NCBI GenBank assembly: GCA_049975325.1
Contig: JBNGDW010000014.1
Span: forward strand, 1-24,443
DNA: 24,443 nt
Source of the DNA: JBNGDW01 sp049975325
GTDB taxonomy: Bacteria > Cloacimonadota > Cloacimonadia > JGIOTU-2 > JBNGDW01
Reading direction: 5' to 3'
The position numbers were made by a program, and so were the translations under genes. The notes under the pieces were generated by a model. That model had not been told where the DNA came from. It saw nothing but the letters and a program-made list of their open reading frames with translations, and made no database searches. Shown in pieces: positions 1 through 7,834 of this stretch. Within the stretch, counting starts at the first letter, position 1. Each line of letters begins with the position of its first letter.

Positions 1-52
1 AATCAGGTGTTGTCAGAAAACTACTATTGCATTAATTTCAGAAGGAGAGACG

Positions 53-1795
53 ATGCAAACAATTAGCGAGTTTATAGAAAGCCTTAAACAGCTGGGTGCA
101 ACACGAGGCTATGTTACCTATAGTGAGATTAACTCGCAACTACCAGATAATCCCATCTTTCTTGATAAGATTGACGATATTTTCAATGCATTAAAAGATA
201 GTGGTATTGATATCGTTGATGAAAGTGTAAGGGGAAAAATCCGTCGACGGAGAGTTAATGCAAAGCAAAAAGCTGAACCCATAAAAGTAAGATTTTACGA
301 TGATCCTGTCCGTATGTATCTTAAAGAGATGGTAAATGCGCAACCCCTTTCTCGCGAAAAAGAAGCAGCAATTGCCCAACGCATAGAAGATGCTCAACAG
401 CAAATTAAAGAGCTTGCCTTACTTAGCGGAAGTTCACTACACGAGTTTCAACATATAATAAGAAAGTACCGAGAAGGAAAGATGAAAATCGACCAGATTC
501 TGAACATTGAATTCGGAAGTTGGTTTGATAAGACAAACAATGAAAGGTTGATAAATGAATTGGAAGCAAAAACGAACCAGGCACTTAAATACTCGGATGC
601 AATAGAAAAAATTATCAATAAAAAGCCATCGCGTCCCTATACAAAAAACCAAACAGTGAGAGAATTCATAAAGGAAAACCGCGAAAAAATTGTCGCTCTT
701 TTTAAAGATTTTAATTTTACAGATACCGTGATAGAAAGGTTGCTCTATCATATCAGCAACCTGCGAATGCGCGTTACCATAAGTGAAAATCGTATAGCAG
801 AAGTTTGCAGAATCAAACGCTATACAACCGTGCAAATATCCTCATTGGGGAGAAAAGCAGAAAAGGGTACAAAAGACTTCAATGAAGTTGCGGAAGATAC
901 CGGACTTGATCCCAATATCTTTATCGATGCCCTCCGAAAAATAAAGAACAACAGACGAAAAATAAGACGAGTTGAGCTAGAAACACGTATGAGGGCTGAC
1001 GAACTTGAAACTCTGGTGAAGGATATCCAAAAAGCGCAGGAAGCAAAAGAAAACGCAAAAAAAGATATGATCTACGCAAATGTAAGACTTGTCATCAGTA
1101 TTGCCAAGCGATATAATAATCGTGGCGTTAGCTTCTTGGATCTTATACAGGAGGGCAATATAGGCCTAATAAAAGCTGTTGAGAAATATGACTACCACAA
1201 AGGATATAAATTCTCTACCTATGCTACCTGGTGGATTCGCCAATCTATTACAAAAGCGATAGCTGACCAGTCTCGCACCATCCGCGTCCCTATACACATG
1301 GCTGAAGCAATCAGTAGGGTAGCACATGCTCATAATGTCCTGGTACAACGACTCGGCCGTGAGCCCTATCCAGAAGAAATCGCTGAAGAGACTCAATGCC
1401 CGGTAGAAAGGGTAAAAAATATTATGAGAGTCTCAAAACAACCTGTATCGCTTGATAAACCTATAGGCGAAGATGATGGCGAAAGCACGCTCAGTGATTT
1501 TATAGAAGACGATACTGTAATTTCCCTTCAAAAGATTGCAGAGCGAACCCTACTACGAAAGCAGGTAGAAGCAGTGCTCTCCACCCTTAGTAAACGAGAA
1601 AAATGGGTAATAAAATTACGATTTGGCATCGGAGACCAAACTCCAAGAACTCTGGAAGAAGTAGGACATATATTTGATATTACCCGTGAACGCGTCCGCC
1701 AGATAGAAGAAAAAGCAAAAGAAAAACTGAGACACCACAGTCGGGCAAATATCCTCAAAAGATATCTAGATACTTTTGAAGATTTGAACAAATAA
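53..1795 (+). CDS. rpoD: RNA polymerase primary sigma factor (sigma-70, RpoD)
   Basis: This 580-residue protein directs RNA polymerase core to housekeeping promoters. An N-terminal region 1.1-like segment (about residues 1-65) is followed by region 1.2, starting DPVRMYLKEM near residue 84. A long lysine/arginine-rich non-conserved region (about 120-335) leads to region 2 (about 342-415) with NVRLVISIAKRY, the DLIQEGNIGLIKAVEKYD core-binding and -10 helix, and FSTYATWWIRQSI for promoter melting. Region 3 follows, then region 4 (about 505-575), where RTLEEVGHIFDITRERVRQI is the -35 helix-turn-helix. All are diagnostic of group 1 sigma factors, and region 1.1 plus the long NCR argue against an alternative sigma. 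The ATG at 53 has a strong Shine-Dalgarno, GAAGGAG at 41-47. The frame stays open upstream to the window edge, but the RBS favours this start. In many bacteria dnaG lies directly upstream; that would be outside this window. Confidence 0.98.
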   Translation: MQTISEFIESLKQLGATRGYVTYSEINSQLPDNPIFLDKIDDIFNALKDSGIDIVDESVRGKIRRRRVNAKQKAEPIKVRFYDDPVRMYLKEMVNAQPLSREKEAAIAQRIEDAQQQIKELALLSGSSLHEFQHIIRKYREGKMKIDQILNIEFGSWFDKTNNERLINELEAKTNQALKYSDAIEKIINKKPSRPYTKNQTVREFIKENREKIVALFKDFNFTDTVIERLLYHISNLRMRVTISENRIAEVCRIKRYTTVQISSLGRKAEKGTKDFNEVAEDTGLDPNIFIDALRKIKNNRRKIRRVELETRMRADELETLVKDIQKAQEAKENAKKDMIYANVRLVISIAKRYNNRGVSFLDLIQEGNIGLIKAVEKYDYHKGYKFSTYATWWIRQSITKAIADQSRTIRVPIHMAEAISRVAHAHNVLVQRLGREPYPEEIAEETQCPVERVKNIMRVSKQPVSLDKPIGEDDGESTLSDFIEDDTVISLQKIAERTLLRKQVEAVLSTLSKREKWVIKLRFGIGDQTPRTLEEVGHIFDITRERVRQIEEKAKEKLRHHSRANILKRYLDTFEDLNK

Positions 1796-1816
1796 GGGAG
1801 TTAGAGATAAGTCCCT
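1795..1816 (+). terminator. Weak stem-loop after rpoD
   Basis: AGGGA (1795-1799) pairs with TCCCT (1812-1816). Inside a G/G mismatch, TTA (1801-1803) pairs with TAA (1808-1810) around a GAGA loop. It starts at the last base of the rpoD stop codon, where a terminator would be expected. The stem is short and no proper T-run follows, so it is a possible weak terminator or mRNA 3'-end structure only. Confidence 0.3.
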
Positions 1817-2129
1817 AATAGTTTAAAAATCACATAAGCCTCTCTGCTATCACAAATGACAATCGCCAGCTGGCGGATTCCATGGGGCAAGCGGAATGAC
1901 AGTGAGGACGGAAGACGGTGAAAGGATGGGTAGATTTGAGTTTTTCCCTAATCAGAGAGCATATACCCTTTGGAGCACAACAACCCCTGTACAGTCGTTT
2001 TGCTCCTTTTCATTTTTTCATTATACATTATTCATTGCCTCCTCTTTTTTGTTTTATTCATCACTTTACTTGACATAAATTTATCCACATAGATTTTTAG
2101 GACAAAATTACTTGTAAGAAGGAGAAGTA
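1817..2129. other. Intergenic region with dispersed GC-rich palindrome and -35-like box
   Basis: I see no convincing gene in this gap between rpoD and the aminotransferase. A GC-rich island at about 1855-1930 contains the near-palindrome TCGCCAGCTGGCGGA (1863-1877), the same family as copies at 16224, 21607 and 22135. ATTCC (1876-1880) and GGAAT (1893-1897) flank it as a second short inverted pair. The following T-rich stretch (about 1995-2070) is non-coding in composition. TTGACA at 2070-2075 matches the -35 consensus, but the best -10 at about 16-17 nt (GATTTT or similar) is poor, so promoter status is uncertain. AAGGAG at 2119-2124 is the ribosome binding site of the next gene. The short open frame at 1896-2078 lies across the palindrome island and low-complexity DNA and looks spurious. 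Confidence 0.5.
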
Positions 2130-3341
2130 ATGAAACCAAAACTTGAGGAGTTGCTTTCACAAAACGCAAAGGGGATGAAAAAATCTGTAATCAGAGAATT
2201 ACTTAAGCTTACTGCAAAACCAGAGATAATTTCCTTTGCTGGCGGACTGCCATCTCCAGATTCTTTTCCTGTAAATGAGCTAAAAGAGGTAATTGATGAG
2301 GTAATGAAAAACGAGGCTAGGATAGCCCTCCAATACGGAGCCAGTGAGGGTGACCCATTACTAATCAGAGAGATATTAAAACATTCGCAAAAAGGGGGAA
2401 TGGATGTCACTGAAGAGAATATCGTAATTACAACCGCTTCCCAACAAGGATTGGATTTTATCGCAAAGCTATTTATAGAGAGGGGTGACAAAATTATCGT
2501 AGAACTCCCCTCTTATGTAGGAGGACTTGGTGCATTTAATGCTTATGGGGCAGAGATGATCGGCGTGCCTCAGGACGCTGAAGGGATGAGTGCGGTTGTC
2601 CTCGAAAAAGAACTCGCTGAACTTAAAGCAAAAGGCGAAAAACCAAAATTTATCTATATAGTTCCTGATTTCCAAAACCCAGCAGGGATGACAATGACTC
2701 TGGAAAGACGAAAAAAGATTATTGAAATCGCCCACCAATATGAAGTGCTGATTATTGAAGATAGTCCATACAGAGAACTGCGCTTTGAAGGAGAAAGTGT
2801 GCCAACCCTATATAGCCTGGATAATCAAGGACAGGTGATCCTGCTTGGAACCTTCTCCAAAATATTTGCTCCAGGATTCCGTATAGGATGGATTCTTGCT
2901 AACCCCTCTATCATAGAGAAGATCGTCATTGCAAAACAATCCGCTGATCTATGTTCACCTCCTTTCTCGCAACGCATCATTGCTCGCTTTATGGAAAAAG
3001 GATATCTGTACAGGAATATTGAAAAAATTATAAAAATGTATCGCCAGAAAAGGGATTGGATGATGGAAGCCTTTGAAAAGTATATGCCAGAAGGAGTTAC
3101 CTGGACACGTCCTGAAGGGGGATTGTTCCTTCTTGTAACTGTACCCGAACATATTGATACTGATGAGCTCTTCCATCAAGCGATTGAACATAATGTTGCT
3201 TTTGTTATTGGGTCTGCATTCCATTGTGATGACTCTGGACATAATACGATGCGTATCAACTTCTCCTATCCCAGTCAGCAGCAGATCGACGAAGGTGTAA
3301 AACGCCTTGCACAGGCTATCAAAGATTATCCCCAAAATTAA
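2130..3341 (+). CDS. PLP-dependent class I/II aminotransferase (LysN/2-aminoadipate type)
   Basis: This 403-residue fold-type I aminotransferase is predicted to be cytosolic. The N-terminal ISFAGGLPSPDSFPV is the hallmark substrate-binding loop of the 2-aminoadipate aminotransferase / MocR-like branch. LQYGASEGDPLLIREIL and TTASQQGLDF form the cofactor phosphate region, IVPDFQNPAGMTM supplies the conserved NP pair, and IIEDSPYRELRFEG carries the Asp that binds the pyridine nitrogen. K244 in TFSKIFAPGFRIGW is the Schiff-base lysine, and FLLVTVPE plus MRINFSYPS with its Arg complete the active site. There is no N-terminal GntR domain, so it is an enzyme rather than a MocR regulator. The substrate could be 2-aminoadipate, an aromatic or a branched-chain amino acid; sequence alone does not decide. 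The start has AAGGAG 5 nt upstream. It stands alone between two non-coding gaps. Confidence 0.93.
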   Translation: MKPKLEELLSQNAKGMKKSVIRELLKLTAKPEIISFAGGLPSPDSFPVNELKEVIDEVMKNEARIALQYGASEGDPLLIREILKHSQKGGMDVTEENIVITTASQQGLDFIAKLFIERGDKIIVELPSYVGGLGAFNAYGAEMIGVPQDAEGMSAVVLEKELAELKAKGEKPKFIYIVPDFQNPAGMTMTLERRKKIIEIAHQYEVLIIEDSPYRELRFEGESVPTLYSLDNQGQVILLGTFSKIFAPGFRIGWILANPSIIEKIVIAKQSADLCSPPFSQRIIARFMEKGYLYRNIEKIIKMYRQKRDWMMEAFEKYMPEGVTWTRPEGGLFLLVTVPEHIDTDELFHQAIEHNVAFVIGSAFHCDDSGHNTMRINFSYPSQQQIDEGVKRLAQAIKDYPQN

Positions 3342-3373
3342 GTTCCTCCAGATGTAAAACAAATTCACTAATA

Positions 3374-3406
3374 TAGGGTATAGAAAATCATCCTTTCTAT
3401 GCCCTA
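3374..3406 (+). terminator. Stem-loop terminator-like hairpin between aminotransferase and folP
   Basis: TAGGGTATAGAAA (3374-3386) pairs with TTTCTATGCCCTA (3394-3406) across a 7-nt loop. This gives a 13-bp stem with a single T-G wobble. It sits 32 nt after the aminotransferase stop and 20 nt before folP. The downstream tract is AATTTATATA rather than a clean T-run, so termination could be weak, or the hairpin could act as an attenuator or mRNA stabiliser. Confidence 0.5.
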
Positions 3407-3426
3407 ATTTATATACAAGGGTAGAG

Positions 3427-4647
3427 ATGAAAATGGACAGAATTCTTGCTATTTCCTCTCAAGAAGAGTTTATTCAGGAATTAAAAAAGATTGGAGTTAC
3501 CCCAAAAGGAATAGCGGCAATGCAGGATAAAGCCCGTTGCCTCGTAATTAAACTTCACAATATAAAGACAGGGGCAGCAAATATTCTAAAACAGGATATG
3601 CTTAGCCTGGGGGCAGATGCTGCCATTGCTCGTGGTGTGGTCAATGGCTCGGTAGACCGAACTGATGTGCTCCTTTTCGGTAGTGTTAAAACTTTAAAAA
3701 GATTATCAGAAAGGCTCAAAGAGCAAAAAGATTTTAATCTTCCTCAAATTAGAGAAACGATCTTACAACTTATCCGTCACCATACAAATCCGCCAATAAG
3801 GTCTATTTTTGCAAGGGGATATACACTACCGTTAGAAAAAACTCTTATTATGGGTATCCTTAATTTAACACCGGATTCTTTTTATGACGGGGGGAAATAC
3901 ACGAAGTCTGAAGAGGCATTAAATCATGTAGAAGATATGATCAGGGATGGTGCGGATATTATTGATATTGGGGCTGAATCAACTCGTCCATATTCAAAAC
4001 CAATTTCTGCTGAGGAAGAATGCGAAAGGCTGCTTCCGACTCTGGACAGTGTTTTACAAAATTTCAGTATACCAATATCGGTGGATACATATAAGGCACA
4101 AGTCGCACGAGAGGCATTAAACGCTGGTGCACATATTATAAATGATATCAGTGGACTAAAATTCGACCCTGGTCTGGCATCAACAATTGCAGAATTCCCT
4201 GATGTCCCTGTGGTAATCATGCATATCCGGGGCACTCCAGCCACTATGCAGGATAACCCCACCTACAACGATCTCATAGACGATATCTTAGAATCTCTTC
4301 AGAACTCTATCAATGTTGCGAAAGATACTGGTATAAAAGAGGAAAATATTATAATTGACCCGGGCATAGGTTTTGGGAAAAAATTGGAAGATAATCTGAA
4401 CATCCTCCACAGGCTTTCTGAATTCCACTGCCTTGGCAAACCTATAATCGTAGGATGTTCAAATAAGGGATTTATCGGGAAAATTCTGAACCTCCCAAAA
4501 GAGGAACTTACGGAAGGCACTTTAGCTGCTCATGGATACGCTGTCCTAAATGGGGCTGATATTATTCGTGTACACGATGTCAAAGCACATAAAAAATTTA
4601 TTAAAATGATCGACAATTTGAAGAAGCCAAAACTACCTATAGAGTAG
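3427..4647 (+). CDS. folP: Dihydropteroate synthase with N-terminal extension
   Basis: FolP condenses 6-hydroxymethyl-7,8-dihydropterin pyrophosphate with p-aminobenzoate to give dihydropteroate in cytosolic folate synthesis. The TIM-barrel core runs from about residue 138. It contains IMGILNLTPDSFYDGGKY (pyrophosphate-binding loop), DIIDIGAESTRPYS, ISVDTYKAQVAREAL, IINDISGL, PVVIMHIRGTPATMQ, IIIDPGIGFGKK, PIIVGCSNKGFIG and a terminal RVHDV. The usual enzyme is about 270-290 residues. Here roughly 135 extra residues precede the barrel, including GADAAIARGVVNGSVDRTDVLLFGS, a domain I recall from some longer thermophile and clostridial DHPS proteins but whose role I cannot state. ATG 3427 is followed by a second ATG at 3433, and the Shine-Dalgarno is weak. 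cdaA starts 6 nt after the stop, so the two are surely co-transcribed. Confidence 0.95.
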   Translation: MKMDRILAISSQEEFIQELKKIGVTPKGIAAMQDKARCLVIKLHNIKTGAANILKQDMLSLGADAAIARGVVNGSVDRTDVLLFGSVKTLKRLSERLKEQKDFNLPQIRETILQLIRHHTNPPIRSIFARGYTLPLEKTLIMGILNLTPDSFYDGGKYTKSEEALNHVEDMIRDGADIIDIGAESTRPYSKPISAEEECERLLPTLDSVLQNFSIPISVDTYKAQVAREALNAGAHIINDISGLKFDPGLASTIAEFPDVPVVIMHIRGTPATMQDNPTYNDLIDDILESLQNSINVAKDTGIKEENIIIDPGIGFGKKLEDNLNILHRLSEFHCLGKPIIVGCSNKGFIGKILNLPKEELTEGTLAAHGYAVLNGADIIRVHDVKAHKKFIKMIDNLKKPKLPIE

Positions 4648-4653
4648 AAAATT

Positions 4654-5400
4654 ATGAGCTTTCTTATTCCATCAATACTTGATATAATTGATATACTTTT
4701 GGTAGCCTATATATTCTATCGGCTATTTCTTCTGGTGAGAGGCACAAAGGTATATCCGATAATCTGGCTGCTTATTCTTATCATAATCCTCTACTTTATT
4801 GCCCAGCTGTTAAATCTTACTCTGCTCGGTTCAATCGTAAATATCTTAGCGGATTTCTGGTTCATTGCCTTTATAGTCCTTTTTCAGCCAGAGATTCGAA
4901 CTGCGGTTATTAAAATAAGACAAAGACCCTTTTTCAGATCCCTTTTCCCCCAAAAGCAGTCAGTTAGATATTCGGAACTTCTCAACGCCATAAGAATCAT
5001 GACCGCGAATAAAATTGGCGGACTGTTTGTGGTGGAAAAGGAAGCAAGCTTAGCAGAATATATTGCTACAGGGGAGGTTATCAATGCTGAAATATCTGAA
5101 AAACTCATTTTGACGATTTTTAATCCAAAGACAGCCCTACATGATGGTGCTATTGTGATTAAAGACAATCGCATTGTAGCAGCAAGGGTTATTCTACCGC
5201 TTACTTCTCAAGAAAAATATGTTCAAAAATACAGCACTCGTCACCAAGCCGGAATCGGCATTAGCGAACAGACTGATGCCTTCGTTATTATTGTGTCTGA
5301 AGAGACTGGGAAAATTTCAACTGCAAAAAATGGTATGATTAACGAGGATATCTCAATAGATATACTTACGCAGCGATTAAGAGATGAAATCGAGGGCTAA
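4654..5400 (+). CDS. cdaA: Diadenylate cyclase, CdaA/DacA type (membrane)
   Basis: It makes cyclic di-AMP from two ATP at the inner face of the membrane. Three hydrophobic helices fill residues 1-80, followed by a DAC (DisA_N) domain at about 95-235. Visible motifs are the PEIR stretch after the last helix, ALHDGAIVI (D164-G165-A166, the catalytic DGA) and the C-terminal IGISEQTDAFVIIVSEETG signature. The second nucleotide motif, normally RHR, reads R196-H197-Q198, so its last arginine is replaced by glutamine. Length (248) is a little short of typical CdaA (about 270). There is no clear Shine-Dalgarno; with only 6 nt to folP, translation is probably coupled. It overlaps coaE by 17 nt. No CdaR or glmM gene is adjacent, unlike in Firmicutes. 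Confidence 0.93.
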   Translation: MSFLIPSILDIIDILLVAYIFYRLFLLVRGTKVYPIIWLLILIIILYFIAQLLNLTLLGSIVNILADFWFIAFIVLFQPEIRTAVIKIRQRPFFRSLFPQKQSVRYSELLNAIRIMTANKIGGLFVVEKEASLAEYIATGEVINAEISEKLILTIFNPKTALHDGAIVIKDNRIVAARVILPLTSQEKYVQKYSTRHQAGIGISEQTDAFVIIVSEETGKISTAKNGMINEDISIDILTQRLRDEIEG

Positions 5401-5986
5401 AAAGGACAAAATCGTTATAGGGATAACAGGAGAGATTGCGGCAGGAAAGTCAGTTGCGGCAAACTTCTTGAAAGAAAAAGGCATGCAGGTAATCGATGCT
5501 GATAAAATTGGGCATGAAATCATTCAGAGAGACGATGTAAAAGACCAGCTTGTCAAAACCTTTGGGGAAGAAATCCTTTCCAATGGGAAAAGAGTAAGCC
5601 GACAGGCACTTGGGGAAATCGTATTTAGCGATTTAACCAGATTAAAACAGCTAAACAGCATCGTGCACCCTATCTTAATAAATGAAATCATAAATCGTAT
5701 TAATCATGCTCAAGCCAAATTTCTTGTAATCGATGCTGCTCTCCTTTGCGATTGGGGACTCGATAAGATATGTGATTATACAATATTGATAATCGCAGAC
5801 CCATCCATTCGCGAGCAACGCCTTGTAAAAAAAGGACTCACTCCAGAAAAGGCAAAGAAGAGGATCCTAGCACAAAGAGTGCAGTGTGATAAGATAGATT
5901 TTGTAGTAGAAAATAATGAAGGCTGTTCAGAATTTATCTCAAGGATAGAAAGAATTTGGGGAGAAATGGTAGAGGAACGGTTGTAG
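5384..5986 (+). CDS. coaE: Dephospho-CoA kinase
   Basis: CoaE phosphorylates the 3'-hydroxyl of dephospho-CoA, the last step of CoA synthesis. The P-loop GITGEIAAGKSVAANF lies near the N-terminus; most family members read GGIGSGKS, so GE-IAAGKS is a slight variant with the Walker A GKS intact. Other family marks are VIDADKIGHEI, LNSIVHPILINEI, FLVIDAALLCDWGLDKICD (the usual form has PLLFE where this has ALLCD) and ILAQRVQCDKIDFVVENN. At 200 residues it is full length. The ATG at 5384 lies inside the 3' end of cdaA (17-nt overlap in another frame), giving translational coupling. panD and panC downstream belong to the same pathway. Confidence 0.95.
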   Translation: MKSRAKKDKIVIGITGEIAAGKSVAANFLKEKGMQVIDADKIGHEIIQRDDVKDQLVKTFGEEILSNGKRVSRQALGEIVFSDLTRLKQLNSIVHPILINEIINRINHAQAKFLVIDAALLCDWGLDKICDYTILIIADPSIREQRLVKKGLTPEKAKKRILAQRVQCDKIDFVVENNEGCSEFISRIERIWGEMVEERL

Positions 5987-6049
5987 CCTGAGCCTGTCAT
6001 ATATAACAGAATTTAGCAAGCTGATTTGGTCAGTATTACTTTGACAAAA

Positions 6050-6078
6050 TTGACAGATTCCACAAACAGCTTTATACT
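6050..6078 (+). promoter_or_regulatory. Consensus sigma-70 promoter of dsbD
   Basis: TTGACA (6050-6055), a 17-nt spacer and TATACT (6073-6078) form a near-perfect sigma-70 promoter. A second TTGACA at 6041-6046 is too far from the -10. The predicted start of transcription, about 6085, is only about 13 nt before the dsbD ATG at 6098. The candidate Shine-Dalgarno AAAGGT (6084-6089) would then sit at the extreme 5' end of the mRNA. Confidence 0.75.
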
Positions 6079-6097
6079 TTTTTAAAGGTATTTCCCC

Positions 6098-7774
6098 ATG
6101 CTAAAAGGAAAACTTTATGTATTGGCAATTGCCATTGGCATACTTTGCTTGTTGATATGGTGTCCTTTGGGCGCAGAGTCTGGAGAAAGTGATCAGCTTG
6201 TATCTGCAAAACTTGAGCCGGACAAACTGGAGCCCGGCGGGCAAGGTATACTGAAAGTTACGATAACCATCCCAGAAGGGGTTCATCAAACACTTAACAA
6301 AGACTACCTTTTTTTAGATGTTACTTCTCCCAGCGGAATCCGGCTCGAACCCACTATCTACCCTGAAGGTGAAGAGAAAGATGGAACAATCAATTATTAT
6401 GACAAAATCTTGCTCATAAGGAACTTTTCTATATCCGAAGATGTGGCACCTGACACTTATGAACTCCAGCTTACCGTAGGTTATCAGTTCTGTGATGAAG
6501 TCGGCACCTGCTTTTTCCCGCAAGAAATCAGCTTATCATTACCCCTTGTGGTGAAAGGTGAGACTCAGATTAATAGTGATGCTGAGACATATCCAAAGCG
6601 GGACACCATGCAGTTATCCCCCTCTCACTCAGAATCTGAAAAAGATTTTGTCAATATCGAGAACCTGCTCAACGAATTCGTTGTGGCAGATGTTGCTGCT
6701 GGATATCTCTCCAGCAACGAACTTATTGAGTTCTTAGAAAATGTGACTTCAAGTGAAAATCAAGGGACAAATAATTTTGCTGATATGAATATACTACTTG
6801 TTCTCCTACTCATACTGCTGGGAGGATTTGCCCTAAATCTAACCCCCTGTGTCTTACCAATGATACCAGTAACAATAGCGATTCTTGGGGCAGGTACTCA
6901 AGCGGAATCAAAGGGCAGAGGTTTTCTAATTGGTGGTACCTATGGGCTGGGAATGATGCTTGCCTATGGAGCATTAGGAGTGATTGTCGTTCTTACAGGC
7001 GGACAATTTGGTGCTATAAATTCCTCTCCATGGTTTAATCTAATTATCGCAGCAATCTTTGTCATATTGTCTCTTGCTATGTTTGATGTTATTCCCATAG
7101 ACTTTACCCGGTTTAGAACCAGGAAAATGCCAGGCAATAAAGGAGGAAAAGGTAAATTTATCACGGTTTTCATTCTCGGTGCTATTGCAGCTATACTTGC
7201 AGGTGCATGTGTTGCCCCAGTCCTCATATCTGTCATACTATACGCCACAAGTCTGTATGCAAGCGGCAATCCAGCAGGACTTCTTCTCCCCTTCCTGCTC
7301 GGCGCCGGTATGGCTCTTCCTTGGCCCTTTGCAGGCGCCGGTCTCTCTCTCCTTCCTAAACCAGGCAAGTGGATGGACTGGGTAAAAAGAGCCTTTGGAA
7401 TCATTATTATCGTAATCGCACTTTACTATGGTTATACTGGAATAAAACTAATTCAAAATGCCCCTCCTGCCTATGAAGAAGAATCAATTACTCAAGAAGC
7501 AGAATTGCAATGGACTCATTCCTTACCGCAAGCCTTGCAAAGAGCTCAAAAAGAAAAAAAGCCTGTTTTTATTGATTTCTGGGCTACATGGTGTAAAAAT
7601 TGTTTAGCTATGAATGCTACAACATTCAAAGATGAAAAGGTTAAAAAGGCTACCGAAAACCTCATTCTTGTGAAATATCAGGCAGAGGATCTGAAAAAAT
7701 CACCAACAAAGGAAATCCTAGATTATTTTGGCATTATAGGATTGCCCTCGTATGTTGTGCTTATCCCCAAATAA
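6098..7774 (+). CDS. dsbD: Thiol:disulfide interchange protein DsbD
   Basis: DsbD carries reducing power from cytoplasmic thioredoxin across the inner membrane to periplasmic DsbC/CcmG-type partners. All three modules are present in 558 residues. A signal peptide (about 1-27, hydrophobic AIAIGILCLLIW) precedes a periplasmic immunoglobulin-like alpha domain with its cysteine pair C132 and C138 (FCDEVGTCFFP). An eight-helix CcdA-like beta domain (about 228-455) holds C251 in NLTPCVLPMIP and C371 in GACVAPVL. A C-terminal thioredoxin-like gamma domain has C499-K-N-C502 in WATWCKNC. Every redox cysteine expected for function is there. It has its own promoter just upstream and a 60-nt gap to the next gene. 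It implies a periplasm, hence a didermic cell. Confidence 0.96.
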   Translation: MLKGKLYVLAIAIGILCLLIWCPLGAESGESDQLVSAKLEPDKLEPGGQGILKVTITIPEGVHQTLNKDYLFLDVTSPSGIRLEPTIYPEGEEKDGTINYYDKILLIRNFSISEDVAPDTYELQLTVGYQFCDEVGTCFFPQEISLSLPLVVKGETQINSDAETYPKRDTMQLSPSHSESEKDFVNIENLLNEFVVADVAAGYLSSNELIEFLENVTSSENQGTNNFADMNILLVLLLILLGGFALNLTPCVLPMIPVTIAILGAGTQAESKGRGFLIGGTYGLGMMLAYGALGVIVVLTGGQFGAINSSPWFNLIIAAIFVILSLAMFDVIPIDFTRFRTRKMPGNKGGKGKFITVFILGAIAAILAGACVAPVLISVILYATSLYASGNPAGLLLPFLLGAGMALPWPFAGAGLSLLPKPGKWMDWVKRAFGIIIIVIALYYGYTGIKLIQNAPPAYEEESITQEAELQWTHSLPQALQRAQKEKKPVFIDFWATWCKNCLAMNATTFKDEKVKKATENLILVKYQAEDLKKSPTKEILDYFGIIGLPSYVVLIPK

Positions 7775-7834
7775 TAAAAGCGCGCCACAATAAAACATTC
7801 TTTAATTTTCTTTTAATACTCATAAGGAGTGGCA

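Noticed and set aside
1..35. Possible 3' end of an upstream gene (dnaG?) ending at TAA 33-35
   Set aside because: Only about ten codons (SGVVRKLLLH) are visible. The spacing to rpoD is right, but nothing identifies the gene and another frame is equally open.
1896..2078. Short open frame of 60 codons after rpoD
   Set aside because: It begins in the palindromic GC-rich island, has no ribosome binding site, and ends in T-rich low-complexity DNA; the peptide has no recognisable features.
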